Source: Muribaculum gordoncarteri (GTDB taxonomy: Bacteria; Bacteroidota; Bacteroidia; Bacteroidales; Muribaculaceae). Taken from it: a DNA stretch of 64,000 bases. Where the stretch lies: positions 2,790,001 through 2,854,000 of the forward strand of contig NZ_CP039393.1 in the NCBI RefSeq assembly GCF_004803695.1, read 5' to 3'. Positions 26,917-34,628 of the stretch are shown here, one piece after another (position 1 is the first letter of the stretch; each line of letters opens with the position of its first letter). Made by a program: the position numbers and the translations under genes. The notes beneath the pieces are model-generated. The model searched no databases. It was not told the DNA's origin and saw only the letters and a list, made by a program, of their open reading frames with translations.

Positions 26917-27221
26917 GATGTTATTATGCTTTGATGCTATGATGTTTTAATGAAATTATGCTTGAATATTCTGATGATATAAAGACTGTATGTATTGATG
27001 ATTGCATATCTTGATTTCATGGTCACATGACATTTTAATCATTATAAAAGACTGCGAGTTTCGAGCGGGATTGACCCAATTCTGTGAGGTGGCAGGATTG
27101 CCGTTGTGGGAACAATCGGCATATCTTGCACAGCAAGATTTATACACCTAAGAAGTCTGACAAACATGCTCTCTGGCCTCACTCGATGGGCCTAGTGAAA
27201 AATGTCAAAGTGTCGAAAAGG
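26917..27221. other. intergenic region upstream of mobC, candidate oriT
   Basis: No gene is present. It contains short repeated TGATG/ATGATG words at 26917-26990, and a 16-base string GGTCACATGACATTTT (27021-27036) that recurs at 27227-27242 at the end of the DUF3987 gene. An inverted repeat AAAATGTCA (27199-27207) with TGACATTTT (27234-27242) lies at the right edge. Position upstream of mobC-relaxase makes it the likeliest oriT, which is inference. Confidence 0.4.
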
Positions 27222-28621
27222 TCAAGGGTCACATGACATTTTCGTATAGCGTCCGTGTTCCTCTTTTCTGAAAATGGCAGAGTTTTTCAGGAACCGTTTT
27301 ACCGTGGACTCCGACATTCCGAGTGACCGTCCGAGGTCGATGGCGTCCGATGTCCGGAAGTCGTAAGGCAAAGCGTCAAGCAGTTCGGACTGTCGTTTGT
27401 CAAGATTGCCGGATAATGACACGCGTATTACACGGTTTTCCATCTCGCGGAAATACTCAACCAACCCGATAGCAGCTTCCGCGCTTCCGACATCTATCAT
27501 TGACGCAGATTCTCCGGCACAAATATTCTTCATTATCCGGATTATCAGGCAAAAGCGTATGAGATAGGTTTCGAGTTTGCCGCACACGGCTTTCTCCGCT
27601 TCCGACTCGGTAGCGGAGTATATCGCATTGTTAACGCTCTCTTTCCATTCGCATAGTTTTCTATGGGCTTCAAGGGAGAAGGTCAGTTCTATTGGCTGTT
27701 CTTTTCCCTTGAAGTCAAAAGTAACGACTTTGCGTATAATCCGCTCCCATTGCTCCATGATGCCGTCCGGCATACGGTCAGAGCCCCATGTAGGCATATC
27801 GGTAATGTCGGGATAGACTTTCAGAAAGCGGGATGAAAAGCCGTTGACAACGCGCTCGCCACCGAATTGCTTTGCAAGCCGTCCCGGTTGGGTGCTTCCG
27901 ATAATGGAGCAATACGGATTGGGTAGGAATATATGCTCATCAGTGGATTTTCGGATATACTTGAAAGGCGTGCCGCTGAACGCGCTGAGAAAATAGCTTT
28001 CATCCGAACTGTTGTAGCGGTTGAAGTTGGCAAACAGGCTTTCAAGTTCATCGCTGTAAAGGATTACGCCCTGCGGATTATCGCGCATGGCACCGATCAA
28101 CGCCTCTATGGTCGCGTCGACAACCACATGACACCTGCGCCTCGGTCGCTCCATCTCCTCCGGCAAAGACAGTGCCGCGCGCTCTTTCGGAGATTTGGCC
28201 CCCATTGCTTGTAGGCTTTGAGTTTGGCGCAATATTCCCGGTCATACTCATGGTCGAGGTTGAGCAGAGGCGAAAGAGCGAGCCTGAGCGGTGGTGTCTT
28301 GCCGCAACTCGGATAACCGACAAGTGCCACATACATAATCGGTCGCTCAACCCATGTTGCCGAGAAGCGCACAGTCCAACGGTTACCCATTGCAGCAGCG
28401 AAAGTAGTGAACATGGACGCAGATATGAAATTGACGTTAAAATGCTCATACTCAACCAACGCTTTCACGATATTGCGGATAGCCGAAGGAAACACGCTTA
28501 GAGGGAAAGAGGGCACAACCTTTTGCGGCTTATGTTGAGGCTCTATCGGATCATCCTCATGCAACCCACAAGCCGGACGCAGTGGCATCCGTCTGTATCT
28601 TGCTGAATTATTGTAATTCAT
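27222..28621 (-). pseudogene. DUF3987 ATPase/primase-like protein, frameshifted
   Basis: Two overlapping frames encode one protein. The first (from the ATG at 28621) holds the Walker-A-like GYPSCGKTPP and ends up in nonsense after KAYKQWG; the second resumes with AKSPKER and continues through ILYSDEL to the stop at 27222. The shift falls on a run of five G (28199-28203 as C on the plus strand). One more G would restore about 466 residues. DUF3987 proteins of mobile elements are thought to act in element replication. The C-terminal part has a helix-turn-helix (SDAIDLGRSLGMSESTVKRF, about 300-319 of that part). It may be a true pseudogene, a sequencing slip in the homopolymer, or a recoding site. 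Confidence 0.78.
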
Positions 28622-28712
28622 TTTGTATGGTATTGATGATGTATCAGCAGTCTGGAGTATCCCACTGAAAGAGGTGGGATAACTCCGACTTTGTGCTGAT
28701 AGATAGATTGGG

Positions 28713-29024
28713 TTATCTCTTTCTTGGCATCGGCTTTTGAGATGCAAGTTGCAGGGCGAGGTCAGTGTCAATGACAATTTTCCTACCAACCTGTGTGATG
28801 GCTTTGTCTATGCGTCCGCTTTTCTTTATGCGGATGGCCGTAGGTTTGCTGCATGAGAATATCTCGCATATTCCGGCGATACCATAGACATAGTGCTTGG
28901 TTGCAGCATGTTCATTTGCCGGAGATTGGTTTGTGTTTGTGTCGGCAGATTGTCGTGAGAGGAACAACAGCTCTTCCCCCGTCATCTGCCACACAGGTTT
29001 TGAGAGTAATGACTGTAACTCCAT
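28713..29024 (-). CDS. DUF3853 family protein
   Basis: 103 residues. The N-terminus (LLSKPVWQMTGEELLFL, about 6-22) is the conserved start of DUF3853. The centre (YGIAGICEIFSCSKPTAIRIKKSG) reads as a helix-turn-helix, as in excisionase-type small DNA-binding proteins. It is common at this place in Bacteroidales mobilizable elements, upstream of the DUF3987 gene. Direct repeats and a palindrome lie upstream and may be its operators. Confidence 0.82.
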   Translation of the reverse strand: MELQSLLSKPVWQMTGEELLFLSRQSADTNTNQSPANEHAATKHYVYGIAGICEIFSCSKPTAIRIKKSGRIDKAITQVGRKIVIDTDLALQLASQKPMPRKR

Positions 29025-29523
29025 GTGTGTAAAATGTTATTGGGGTGATAGGGCGGTAAAGGCAACGTGTTACACTAAAGACAATGTAGGGCGATAAAGG
29101 CAATCGGGAGTATGGCCATACTCTATGATGTCATGGATTGACACCGCAAAATTAAGTATGGGTTCACAAATTAAAAGAAATTCCGAACACTTTTCTTCGT
29201 TTTACCGCGTGATTTTAGGATTGACTAAGATTGGTGTAAAATGCCATCTCTGAATTTCAACCACTTACATAAATACAATACTTCTATAAGGACAAATATG
29301 GCATGGTTATCTTATTCTCACGAATGGTACATTAGGATTGCTTGATAAATCTATGGATAGAGCAGCCAACAGACAGTAAACATAACCACAATGATTGTCC
29401 GATTAATCTAATGAACATAAAAGAAACCGCGTCCCTCATGCTTGATTCTTTATGATACCAATGGTTTTGTATGTGGCTCAGTTCGCCTTTGATATTGTAT
29501 GTATTTTTGTATGGAATGAAAAT
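29025..29523. other. non-coding right end of the element
   Basis: No convincing gene. It holds a 17-base direct repeat TAGGGCG-TAAAGGCAA at 29049-29065 and 29087-29103 (one mismatch), a perfect 16-base palindrome at 29108-29123 (GAGTATGGCCATACTC), a CAAAATTA element at 29147-29154 (TAATTTTG on the minus strand, a possible -7 box for the DUF3853 gene), and the 21-base end repeat at 29494-29514. Confidence 0.55.
29494..29514 (+). repeat. 21-bp end repeat, right copy (possible integrase arm site)
   Basis: ATTGTATGTA-TTTTTGTATGG, 19 of 21 bases identical to 20390-20410. Confidence 0.55.
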
Positions 29524-29560
29524 AATAACCGCCGCAACTTCTTGAGTTGCAGCGGTTATT
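29524..29560 (-). terminator. element-borne terminator for tRNA-Ala
   Basis: AATAACCGC-GCAACT pairs with AGTTGC-GCGGTTATT with a single mismatch over a five-base loop, followed on the minus strand by TATTATTTTC. It ends 13 bases from the att repeat, on the element side, and so replaces the terminator left at 20213-20242. Confidence 0.8.
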
Positions 29561-29572
29561 GTGCTTTGTTTA

Positions 29573-29588
29573 GTGGAGTATAGCGGAC
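29573..29588 (-). repeat. tRNA-proximal attachment site
   Basis: GTGGAGTATAGCGGAC, the same 16 bases as at 20248-20263. All but the first base fall within tRNA-Ala (acceptor and start of the T-arm). Confidence 0.85.
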
Positions 29589-29647
29589 TCGAACCGCTCA
29601 CCTCGACACTGCCAGTGTCGCGCTCTAGCCAGATGAGCTAATACCCC
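29574..29647 (-). tRNA. tRNA-Ala (GGC)
   Basis: 74 bases. Acceptor GGGGTAT pairs with ATACTCC (one G-T pair), D-arm GCTCATCTGGCTAGAGC, anticodon loop CTGGCAG (anticodon GGC), T-loop GGTTCGAGTCC and discriminator A. CCA is not encoded. It is the integration target of the element to its left and remains intact because the element supplies the same 3' bases. Confidence 0.95.
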
Positions 29648-29803
29648 TTATTGCTCGGCAAAGGTAATGCAAAAATATCAGTTACGCAAGTGTTGGCGCG
29701 AAAAAAAATAACAGTCATTATAACGAGAAACTGAAAAAGCGGCGCGGTCATCCCAAGAATAATGAATCAGGCAGTCGCACGACAAATTTTGAGAGGGCAA
29801 AAA

Positions 29804-29835
29804 TTTGGGTGACGAAGTTAAAAGTCGTAAATTTG
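29804..29835 (+). promoter_or_regulatory. carB promoter
   Basis: TTTG at 29804-29807 and TAAATTTG at 29828-29835 with a 20-base spacer, ending 33 bases before the ATG: a textbook Bacteroidetes promoter. Confidence 0.82.
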
Positions 29836-29868
29836 CAGCCAAGACCAAGTAATCTCGGAAAATAATAT

Positions 29869-32800
29869 ATGAAAAAGGTTTTGCTACTCGGTTCCGGAGC
29901 CCTTAAGATAGGGCAAGCGGGCGAATTTGACTACTCGGGTTCGCAGGCCCTGAAGGCATTGCGCGAAGAGGGTATCTCAACAGTTCTCATCAACCCCAAC
30001 ATCGCTACTATCCAGACTTCGGAAGGCGTAGCCGACCGGGTTTATTTCCTTCCCATTACTCCATATTTTGTCGAGGAGGTTATAAAGAAGGAGCGTCCCG
30101 ACGGCATTCTCCTTGCATTCGGCGGACAGACCGCGCTCAACTGCGGCACGGAGCTCTACCTCAACGGCACGCTCGACCGCTACGGAGTGAAAGTGCTCGG
30201 TACCTCGGTAGAGGCAATCATGATAACCGAGGACCGCGACCTCTTTGTAAAGAAGCTCAATGAAATCGAAGTCAAGACTCCCGTATCACAGGCTGTAGAA
30301 ACCATCGGCGACGCCATCGAGGTAGCCCACCGCATAGGCTTCCCGGTTATGGTGCGCTCGGGATACGCTCTCGGAGGCCTCGGTTCAGGCATCTGCTACA
30401 ACGACGAGGAGTTCCGCACTCACTGCGAAAGTGCCCTCGCCTACTCCAAGCAGATTCTCGTCGAGGAGTCGCTCAAGGGATGGAAGGAGATTGAATTTGA
30501 GGTGATACGCGACGCCAACGACCACTGCTTCACCGTGGTGCCGATGGAAAACTTCGACCCGCTGGGCATCCACACCGGCGAATCAATCGTTGTCGCTCCC
30601 ATTGTGTCGCTCACTCCCGACCAGATCAAGATGCTTGAGGACATCGCCACCCGCGTTGTGCGTCACATAGGCATCGTGGGCGAGTGCAACATCCAGTATG
30701 CATTCAACGCCGAAACCAACGATTACCGCATCATCGAGATAAACGCCCGCCTGAGCCGCTCGTCGGCGCTTGCATCGAAAGCATCGGGCTATCCCCTTGC
30801 ATTCGTAGCCGCAAAGCTTGCTCTCGGATATACTCTCGACCAGATTGGCGAGATGGGCACCCCCAACTCAGCCTACGTGGCTCCCAAGGTCGACTACATG
30901 ATCGTGAAGATACCCCGCTGGGACTTGACAAAATTTGTAGGCGTCGACCGCGAAATCGGTTCGTCGATGAAGTCGGTAGGCGAAATCATGTCGATAGGCA
31001 AGTCATTTGAGGAGATCATGCAGAAGGGTCTTCGCATGATCGGCCAGGGCATGCACGGATTTGTAGGCAACAACGACATCCACTTCGACGACCTTGACAA
31101 TGCGCTGACACACCCCACCGACCTTCGTGTATTCGCCATAGCACAGGCTCTCGAAGAGGGCTATACAATCGACCGCATCGAAGAGCTGACCAAGATCGAC
31201 AAGTGGTTTATCGAGCGGTTAAACAACATCGTCACCTATGCAGCCAAGCTGAAAGAGTATGACAAAATCGAGGATCTGCCGCGCGAAGTGCTCCACGAAG
31301 CCAAGCGTCTTGGATTCTCCGACTTCCAGATAGCCCGCCTTGTGGAGAACCCCGAAGGCACCATGGAGAGCGAAGTGCTGCGTGTGCGCGCTCACCGCAA
31401 GTCGCTTGAAGTGCTTCCCAAGGTGCGTCGCATCAACACCGTCGCATCAGAATACCCCGACCTCACCAACTACCTATATGTCACCTATGGTGCCGATGAG
31501 AACTCAATACGTTACGACCTTAACGCCGGCAACAACATCGTGGTGCTCGGCTCGGGTGCCTACCGCATCGGTAGCTCGGTAGAGTTTGACTGGTGCTCGG
31601 TAAATGCAGCCAGCACCTGCCGCAAGCTCGGCTACAAGTCGATAATGATCAACTACAACCCCGAAACCGTGTCGACCGACTACGACATGTGCGACCGCCT
31701 CTACTTCGATGAGCTCAGCTTTGAGCGCGTCATGGACATCATCGACCTCGAGGCACCCCGCGGAGTCATCGTGAGCGTGGGCGGACAGATACCCAACAAC
31801 CTTGCGATGAAGCTCTATCGCCGTCACGTGCCCGTGCTCGGCACATCGCCCATATCGATTGACCGCGCCGAAAACCGCCATAAGTTCTCGGCCATGCTCG
31901 ATCAGCTCGGCATCGACCAGCCGCGTTGGAAGGAGCTCACCACCACCGAGGACATCGACAGCTTTGTCGAGGAGGTAGGATTCCCGGTTCTCATCCGTCC
32001 AAGCTACGTGCTGTCAGGCGCAGCCATGAACGTGTGCTACGACTACGAGCAGATGCACCGCTTCCTCGGACAGGCCGCCAAGGTTTCTAAAGAGTACCCT
32101 GTAGTCGTTTCCGAATTCCTCCAGAACGCCAAGGAGATCGAGTTTGACGCCGTTGCACGTAACGGCGAGATCGTTGAATACGCCATCTCGGAGCACATCG
32201 AGTTTGCCGGAGTTCACTCGGGCGACGCCACACTCGTGTTCCCCGCTCAGAAGATATACCTCGCCACCGCACGACGCATCAAGCGCATCAGCGCACAGAT
32301 AGCCCGCGAGCTCAACATTTCGGGTCCGTTCAACATCCAGTACCTGGCCAAGGACAACGATGTAAAGGTAATCGAGTGCAATCTCCGCGCTTCGCGTTCG
32401 TTCCCCTTCGTCAGCAAGGTGCTCAAGCAGAATTTCATCGAAACCGCAACACGCATCATGCTCGGCGAGAAGATTGAGCCCATAAATTCATCGACATTCG
32501 ACATTGACTACATCGGCATCAAGGCTTCGCAATTCTCATTTGCCCGTCTTCACAAGGCCGACCCGGTTCTGGGCGTCGACATGTCGTCGACCGGCGAAGT
32601 AGGCTGCCTCGGCAAGGACTTTGACGAAGCGTTGCTCAACGCCATGATTTCAGTTGGCCACCACGTACCCAACGGTGCCGTCCTCGTAAGCTCGGGCGAT
32701 GTACGCGGCAAGGTTGACATGCTCGACGCATGCCGCCTGCTCGACGAAAACGGCTACAAGATATATGCCACCGAAGGCACCGCACGCTTCCTCAACAACA

Positions 32801-33069
32801 ACGGCATCGAGGCACAGGCTGTGTGCTGGCCCGACGAGGAGGGCGAAAACGTGCTCGACCTCATAGCCGGACACGGTGTCGACCTTATCATCAACATTCC
32901 CAAGAACCACACCAAGCGTGAGCTCACCAACGGCTACCGCATACGCCGCTGGGCCATCGACCACAACATCCCGCTGCTCACCAACGCCCGACTTGCAAGC
33001 GCCTACGTAAAGGCCTTCATCAACAAGCCGGTCGACAAGCTCGGCATCACATCATGGCAGGAGTATTGA
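29869..33069 (+). CDS. carB: carbamoyl-phosphate synthase, large subunit
   Basis: 1066 residues, full length. It makes carbamoyl phosphate from bicarbonate, ammonia and two ATP for pyrimidines and arginine. Two homologous ATP-grasp halves are evident (GSGALKIGQAGEFDYSG at the start and GSGAYRIGSSVEFDW at about 564), with the C-terminal MGS-like allosteric domain (VDMLDACRLLDENGYKIYATEGTARFL region, about 945-970). The small-subunit gene carA is not in the window. It has its own promoter and a strong terminator. Confidence 0.97.
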   Translation: MKKVLLLGSGALKIGQAGEFDYSGSQALKALREEGISTVLINPNIATIQTSEGVADRVYFLPITPYFVEEVIKKERPDGILLAFGGQTALNCGTELYLNGTLDRYGVKVLGTSVEAIMITEDRDLFVKKLNEIEVKTPVSQAVETIGDAIEVAHRIGFPVMVRSGYALGGLGSGICYNDEEFRTHCESALAYSKQILVEESLKGWKEIEFEVIRDANDHCFTVVPMENFDPLGIHTGESIVVAPIVSLTPDQIKMLEDIATRVVRHIGIVGECNIQYAFNAETNDYRIIEINARLSRSSALASKASGYPLAFVAAKLALGYTLDQIGEMGTPNSAYVAPKVDYMIVKIPRWDLTKFVGVDREIGSSMKSVGEIMSIGKSFEEIMQKGLRMIGQGMHGFVGNNDIHFDDLDNALTHPTDLRVFAIAQALEEGYTIDRIEELTKIDKWFIERLNNIVTYAAKLKEYDKIEDLPREVLHEAKRLGFSDFQIARLVENPEGTMESEVLRVRAHRKSLEVLPKVRRINTVASEYPDLTNYLYVTYGADENSIRYDLNAGNNIVVLGSGAYRIGSSVEFDWCSVNAASTCRKLGYKSIMINYNPETVSTDYDMCDRLYFDELSFERVMDIIDLEAPRGVIVSVGGQIPNNLAMKLYRRHVPVLGTSPISIDRAENRHKFSAMLDQLGIDQPRWKELTTTEDIDSFVEEVGFPVLIRPSYVLSGAAMNVCYDYEQMHRFLGQAAKVSKEYPVVVSEFLQNAKEIEFDAVARNGEIVEYAISEHIEFAGVHSGDATLVFPAQKIYLATARRIKRISAQIARELNISGPFNIQYLAKDNDVKVIECNLRASRSFPFVSKVLKQNFIETATRIMLGEKIEPINSSTFDIDYIGIKASQFSFARLHKADPVLGVDMSSTGEVGCLGKDFDEALLNAMISVGHHVPNGAVLVSSGDVRGKVDMLDACRLLDENGYKIYATEGTARFLNNNGIEAQAVCWPDEEGENVLDLIAGHGVDLIINIPKNHTKRELTNGYRIRRWAIDHNIPLLTNARLASAYVKAFINKPVDKLGITSWQEY

Positions 33070-33168
33070 TGACACTCTCACCAAGTTAGAGTTATTCATG
33101 TTTAATTTTTGCGAAACGCTCCGTGATGCAGCCATCGACAATGCATCACGGAGCGTTTTGTAATGTAA
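33070..33168. other. carB 3' region and left flank of IS remnant
   Basis: Holds only the carB terminator (33114-33160) and the TAA target duplication (33166-33168). Together with the remnant (33169-33684) and the rsmA upstream region it makes up a 760-base gap with no intact gene. Confidence 0.6.
33114..33160 (+). terminator. carB terminator
   Basis: A perfect 17-bp stem (AAACGCTCCGTGATGCA, 33114-33130, with its complement 33142-33158) and a short T-run, 45 bases after the stop. Confidence 0.85.
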
Positions 33169-33220
33169 GAGCCGGTTCGACAATAAATGTTAACGGCAGG
33201 GCGGTCAATTGTTGAGTGAT

Positions 33221-33280
33221 TTTTCTTTAGCTCTTGAGGAAGCGATGGGGCTCCATCGTGACCGAAAGAGCTAAAGAAAA
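33221..33280. repeat. 60-base hairpin inside the IS remnant
   Basis: TTTTCTTTAGCTCTT (33221-33235) is the exact reverse complement of 33266-33280, and an inner CGATGG/CCATCG stem (33243-33248 with 33253-33258) stacks within. It sits at the 3' side of the truncated transposase frame. Confidence 0.75.
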
Positions 33281-33477
33281 GCGCCAACGAGTGGCCGAGG
33301 CGAAGGTAACTTTCGTCCCATCAAATATCTGGGCAGCATCTTCCACTGACATCCGGTGTAAACCAGATATGCAATAGCCGTGAACATCTTATAGAGGTCT
33401 GTCCGTTCCTTTCCATGGAAGCCTGACAAAAACTTACGGATGCGCTTCCGCCGGCAATGCTTAAACTTTATTTTCAT
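33280..33477 (-). pseudogene. IS5-family transposase, N-terminal fragment
   Basis: From the ATG at 33477 the residues GFHGKERTDLYKMFTAIAYLVYTGCQWKMLPRY resemble the N-terminal DUF4096-like domain of IS5 transposases (YLVYTGCQWKMLP is diagnostic). After about 52 residues the similarity stops and the frame soon ends near the internal hairpin, so the catalytic DDE part has been deleted. Confidence 0.72.
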
Positions 33478-33728
33478 GGAGCCAATGATTTATGTTACTG
33501 AGATATAACACAAATCAAACCTTTTCCCCTTTTGTTTGAACCGAAATTACCATCGCCTCGCATATTGCGGGCGCTTTTCGGACTGTTTGTCAGTCGTGTA
33601 CATCCGGTACACTCCTTCCTCGCAGACCAAAAATCGCTCCGCACTATGCGACCCTTCCGTTAACATTTATTGTCGAACCGGCTCTAAAGCCGGCATTATC
33701 CGGTCATATTGCCTCTTTTGCGAGAACC

Positions 33729-33753
33729 AAAATGCACCGGTGAGCATTTTTTT
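33729..33753 (+). terminator. possible terminator upstream of rsmA
   Basis: AAAATGC pairs with GCATTTT around an eight-base loop and runs into seven T (33747-33753). Confidence 0.45.
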
Positions 33754-33830
33754 AGTCATAGCAGCATAAAAATGTCAAAAATTCTGGCTAAGTTTGTATG
33801 TTAATATAACGTAGTAATATCGTGGCGCCA

Positions 33831-34625
33831 ATGAATAAAGTAAAACCAAAGAAGGCCTTGGGTCAGCACTTCCTGACCGATGAAACGATTGCCGCTCGCA
33901 TAGCCGCGACACTTGACGACTACAAGGGAATGCCCGTGCTTGAAGTGGGCCCCGGAATGGGTGTCCTCACCAAGTATCTTCTGGACTACGGACACGATGT
34001 GACCGTGGTTGAAATCGACGAAGAGAGCGTCGACTACCTGAATCAGAATTTTCCATCGCTTCACGGTCGCATACTTGGCGACGATTTCCTGAAGATGGAC
34101 CTTGCCAAGGTGATGGGCGACCGGCAATTCTGCGTCATAGGCAACTACCCCTACAACATATCATCGCAGATATTTTTCAAGGTCCTCGACTACAAGGATC
34201 TCATACCCTGCTGCTCGGGGATGTTGCAGAAGGAGGTCGCCGAGCGACTCGCCGCCGCTCCCGGCTCCAAAGTCTACGGCATATTGAGCGTACTGCTTCA
34301 GGCATGGTACGATATCGAGTATCTGTTTACTGTCAATGAAAATGTGTTCAATCCTCCGCCCAAGGTGAAGTCGGGCGTCATCAGGATGAAGCGCAACGAT
34401 GTCACGCAGCTCGGCTGTGACGAGAGGCTGTTCCGCACTATCGTCAAGACAACCTTCGGACAGCGTCGCAAGACACTGCGCAACTCCATACGCGGACTTT
34501 TGCCGCCCGGATGCGTGCTGCCCGACCTGCCGGTGTGGGGACAGCGACCCGAGCAACTGAGCGTGCAGGAATTTATCAATCTCACCAATGTCGTCACGGC
34601 TATTCGCGGTGGCGTTGAAAAATAA
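33831..34625 (+). CDS. rsmA: 16S rRNA dimethyladenosine transferase
   Basis: 264 residues from the ATG at 33831 (an in-frame GTG nine bases earlier is less likely). It dimethylates two adjacent adenines near the 3' end of 16S rRNA. The start KPKKALGQHFL, the SAM loop VLEVGPGMGVLT (about 36-47) and the catalytic GNYPYNISS (about 103-111) are diagnostic. TAAGTTTG at 33789-33796 is a likely -7 box. mgtE follows after three bases. Confidence 0.95.
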   Translation: MNKVKPKKALGQHFLTDETIAARIAATLDDYKGMPVLEVGPGMGVLTKYLLDYGHDVTVVEIDEESVDYLNQNFPSLHGRILGDDFLKMDLAKVMGDRQFCVIGNYPYNISSQIFFKVLDYKDLIPCCSGMLQKEVAERLAAAPGSKVYGILSVLLQAWYDIEYLFTVNENVFNPPPKVKSGVIRMKRNDVTQLGCDERLFRTIVKTTFGQRRKTLRNSIRGLLPPGCVLPDLPVWGQRPEQLSVQEFINLTNVVTAIRGGVEK

Positions 34626-34628
34626 ACG

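Larger units (their letters stand above)
20248..29588. mobile_element. integrative mobilizable element in tRNA-Ala
   Basis: Bounded by 16-bp direct repeats, one inside the tRNA-Ala 3' end. From left to right it holds a tyrosine integrase near the distal end, an AT-rich cargo block (three genes), relaxase and MobC, a DUF3987 protein with a frameshift, and a DUF3853 protein. There are no conjugation-channel genes, so transfer would need a helper. The order fits Bacteroidales mobilizable units. Confidence 0.85.
33169..33684. mobile_element. 516-bp IS5-type remnant (MITE-like)
   Basis: Perfect 28-bp terminal inverted repeats beginning GAGCCGGTTCGACAATAAATG at each end, flanked by TAA on both sides (33166-33168 and 33685-33687), a 3-bp TNA duplication as seen in IS5-family members of the IS1031/ISL2 type. 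Inside is only the start of a transposase and a 60-base hairpin. Two solo copies of the end sequence occur at 384 and 12994. Confidence 0.85.

Noticed and set aside
26917-27000. CRISPR-like repetition of TGATG words
   Set aside because: Units are short and irregular with no constant repeat length, no spacers and no cas genes in the window.
28199-28203. programmed -1 frameshift in the DUF3987 gene
   Set aside because: The shift direction fits, but the P-site codon TGG would have to re-pair with ATG, so there is no canonical slippery heptamer; mutation or a homopolymer error is more likely.
29332-29601. 89-residue open frame on the minus strand at the right end of the element
   Set aside because: It runs across the terminator and into the 3' end of tRNA-Ala, and the residues resemble no protein.
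33102-33287. 61-residue open frame on the minus strand across the IS remnant end
   Set aside because: It spans the carB terminator and the terminal repeat; no protein-like features.
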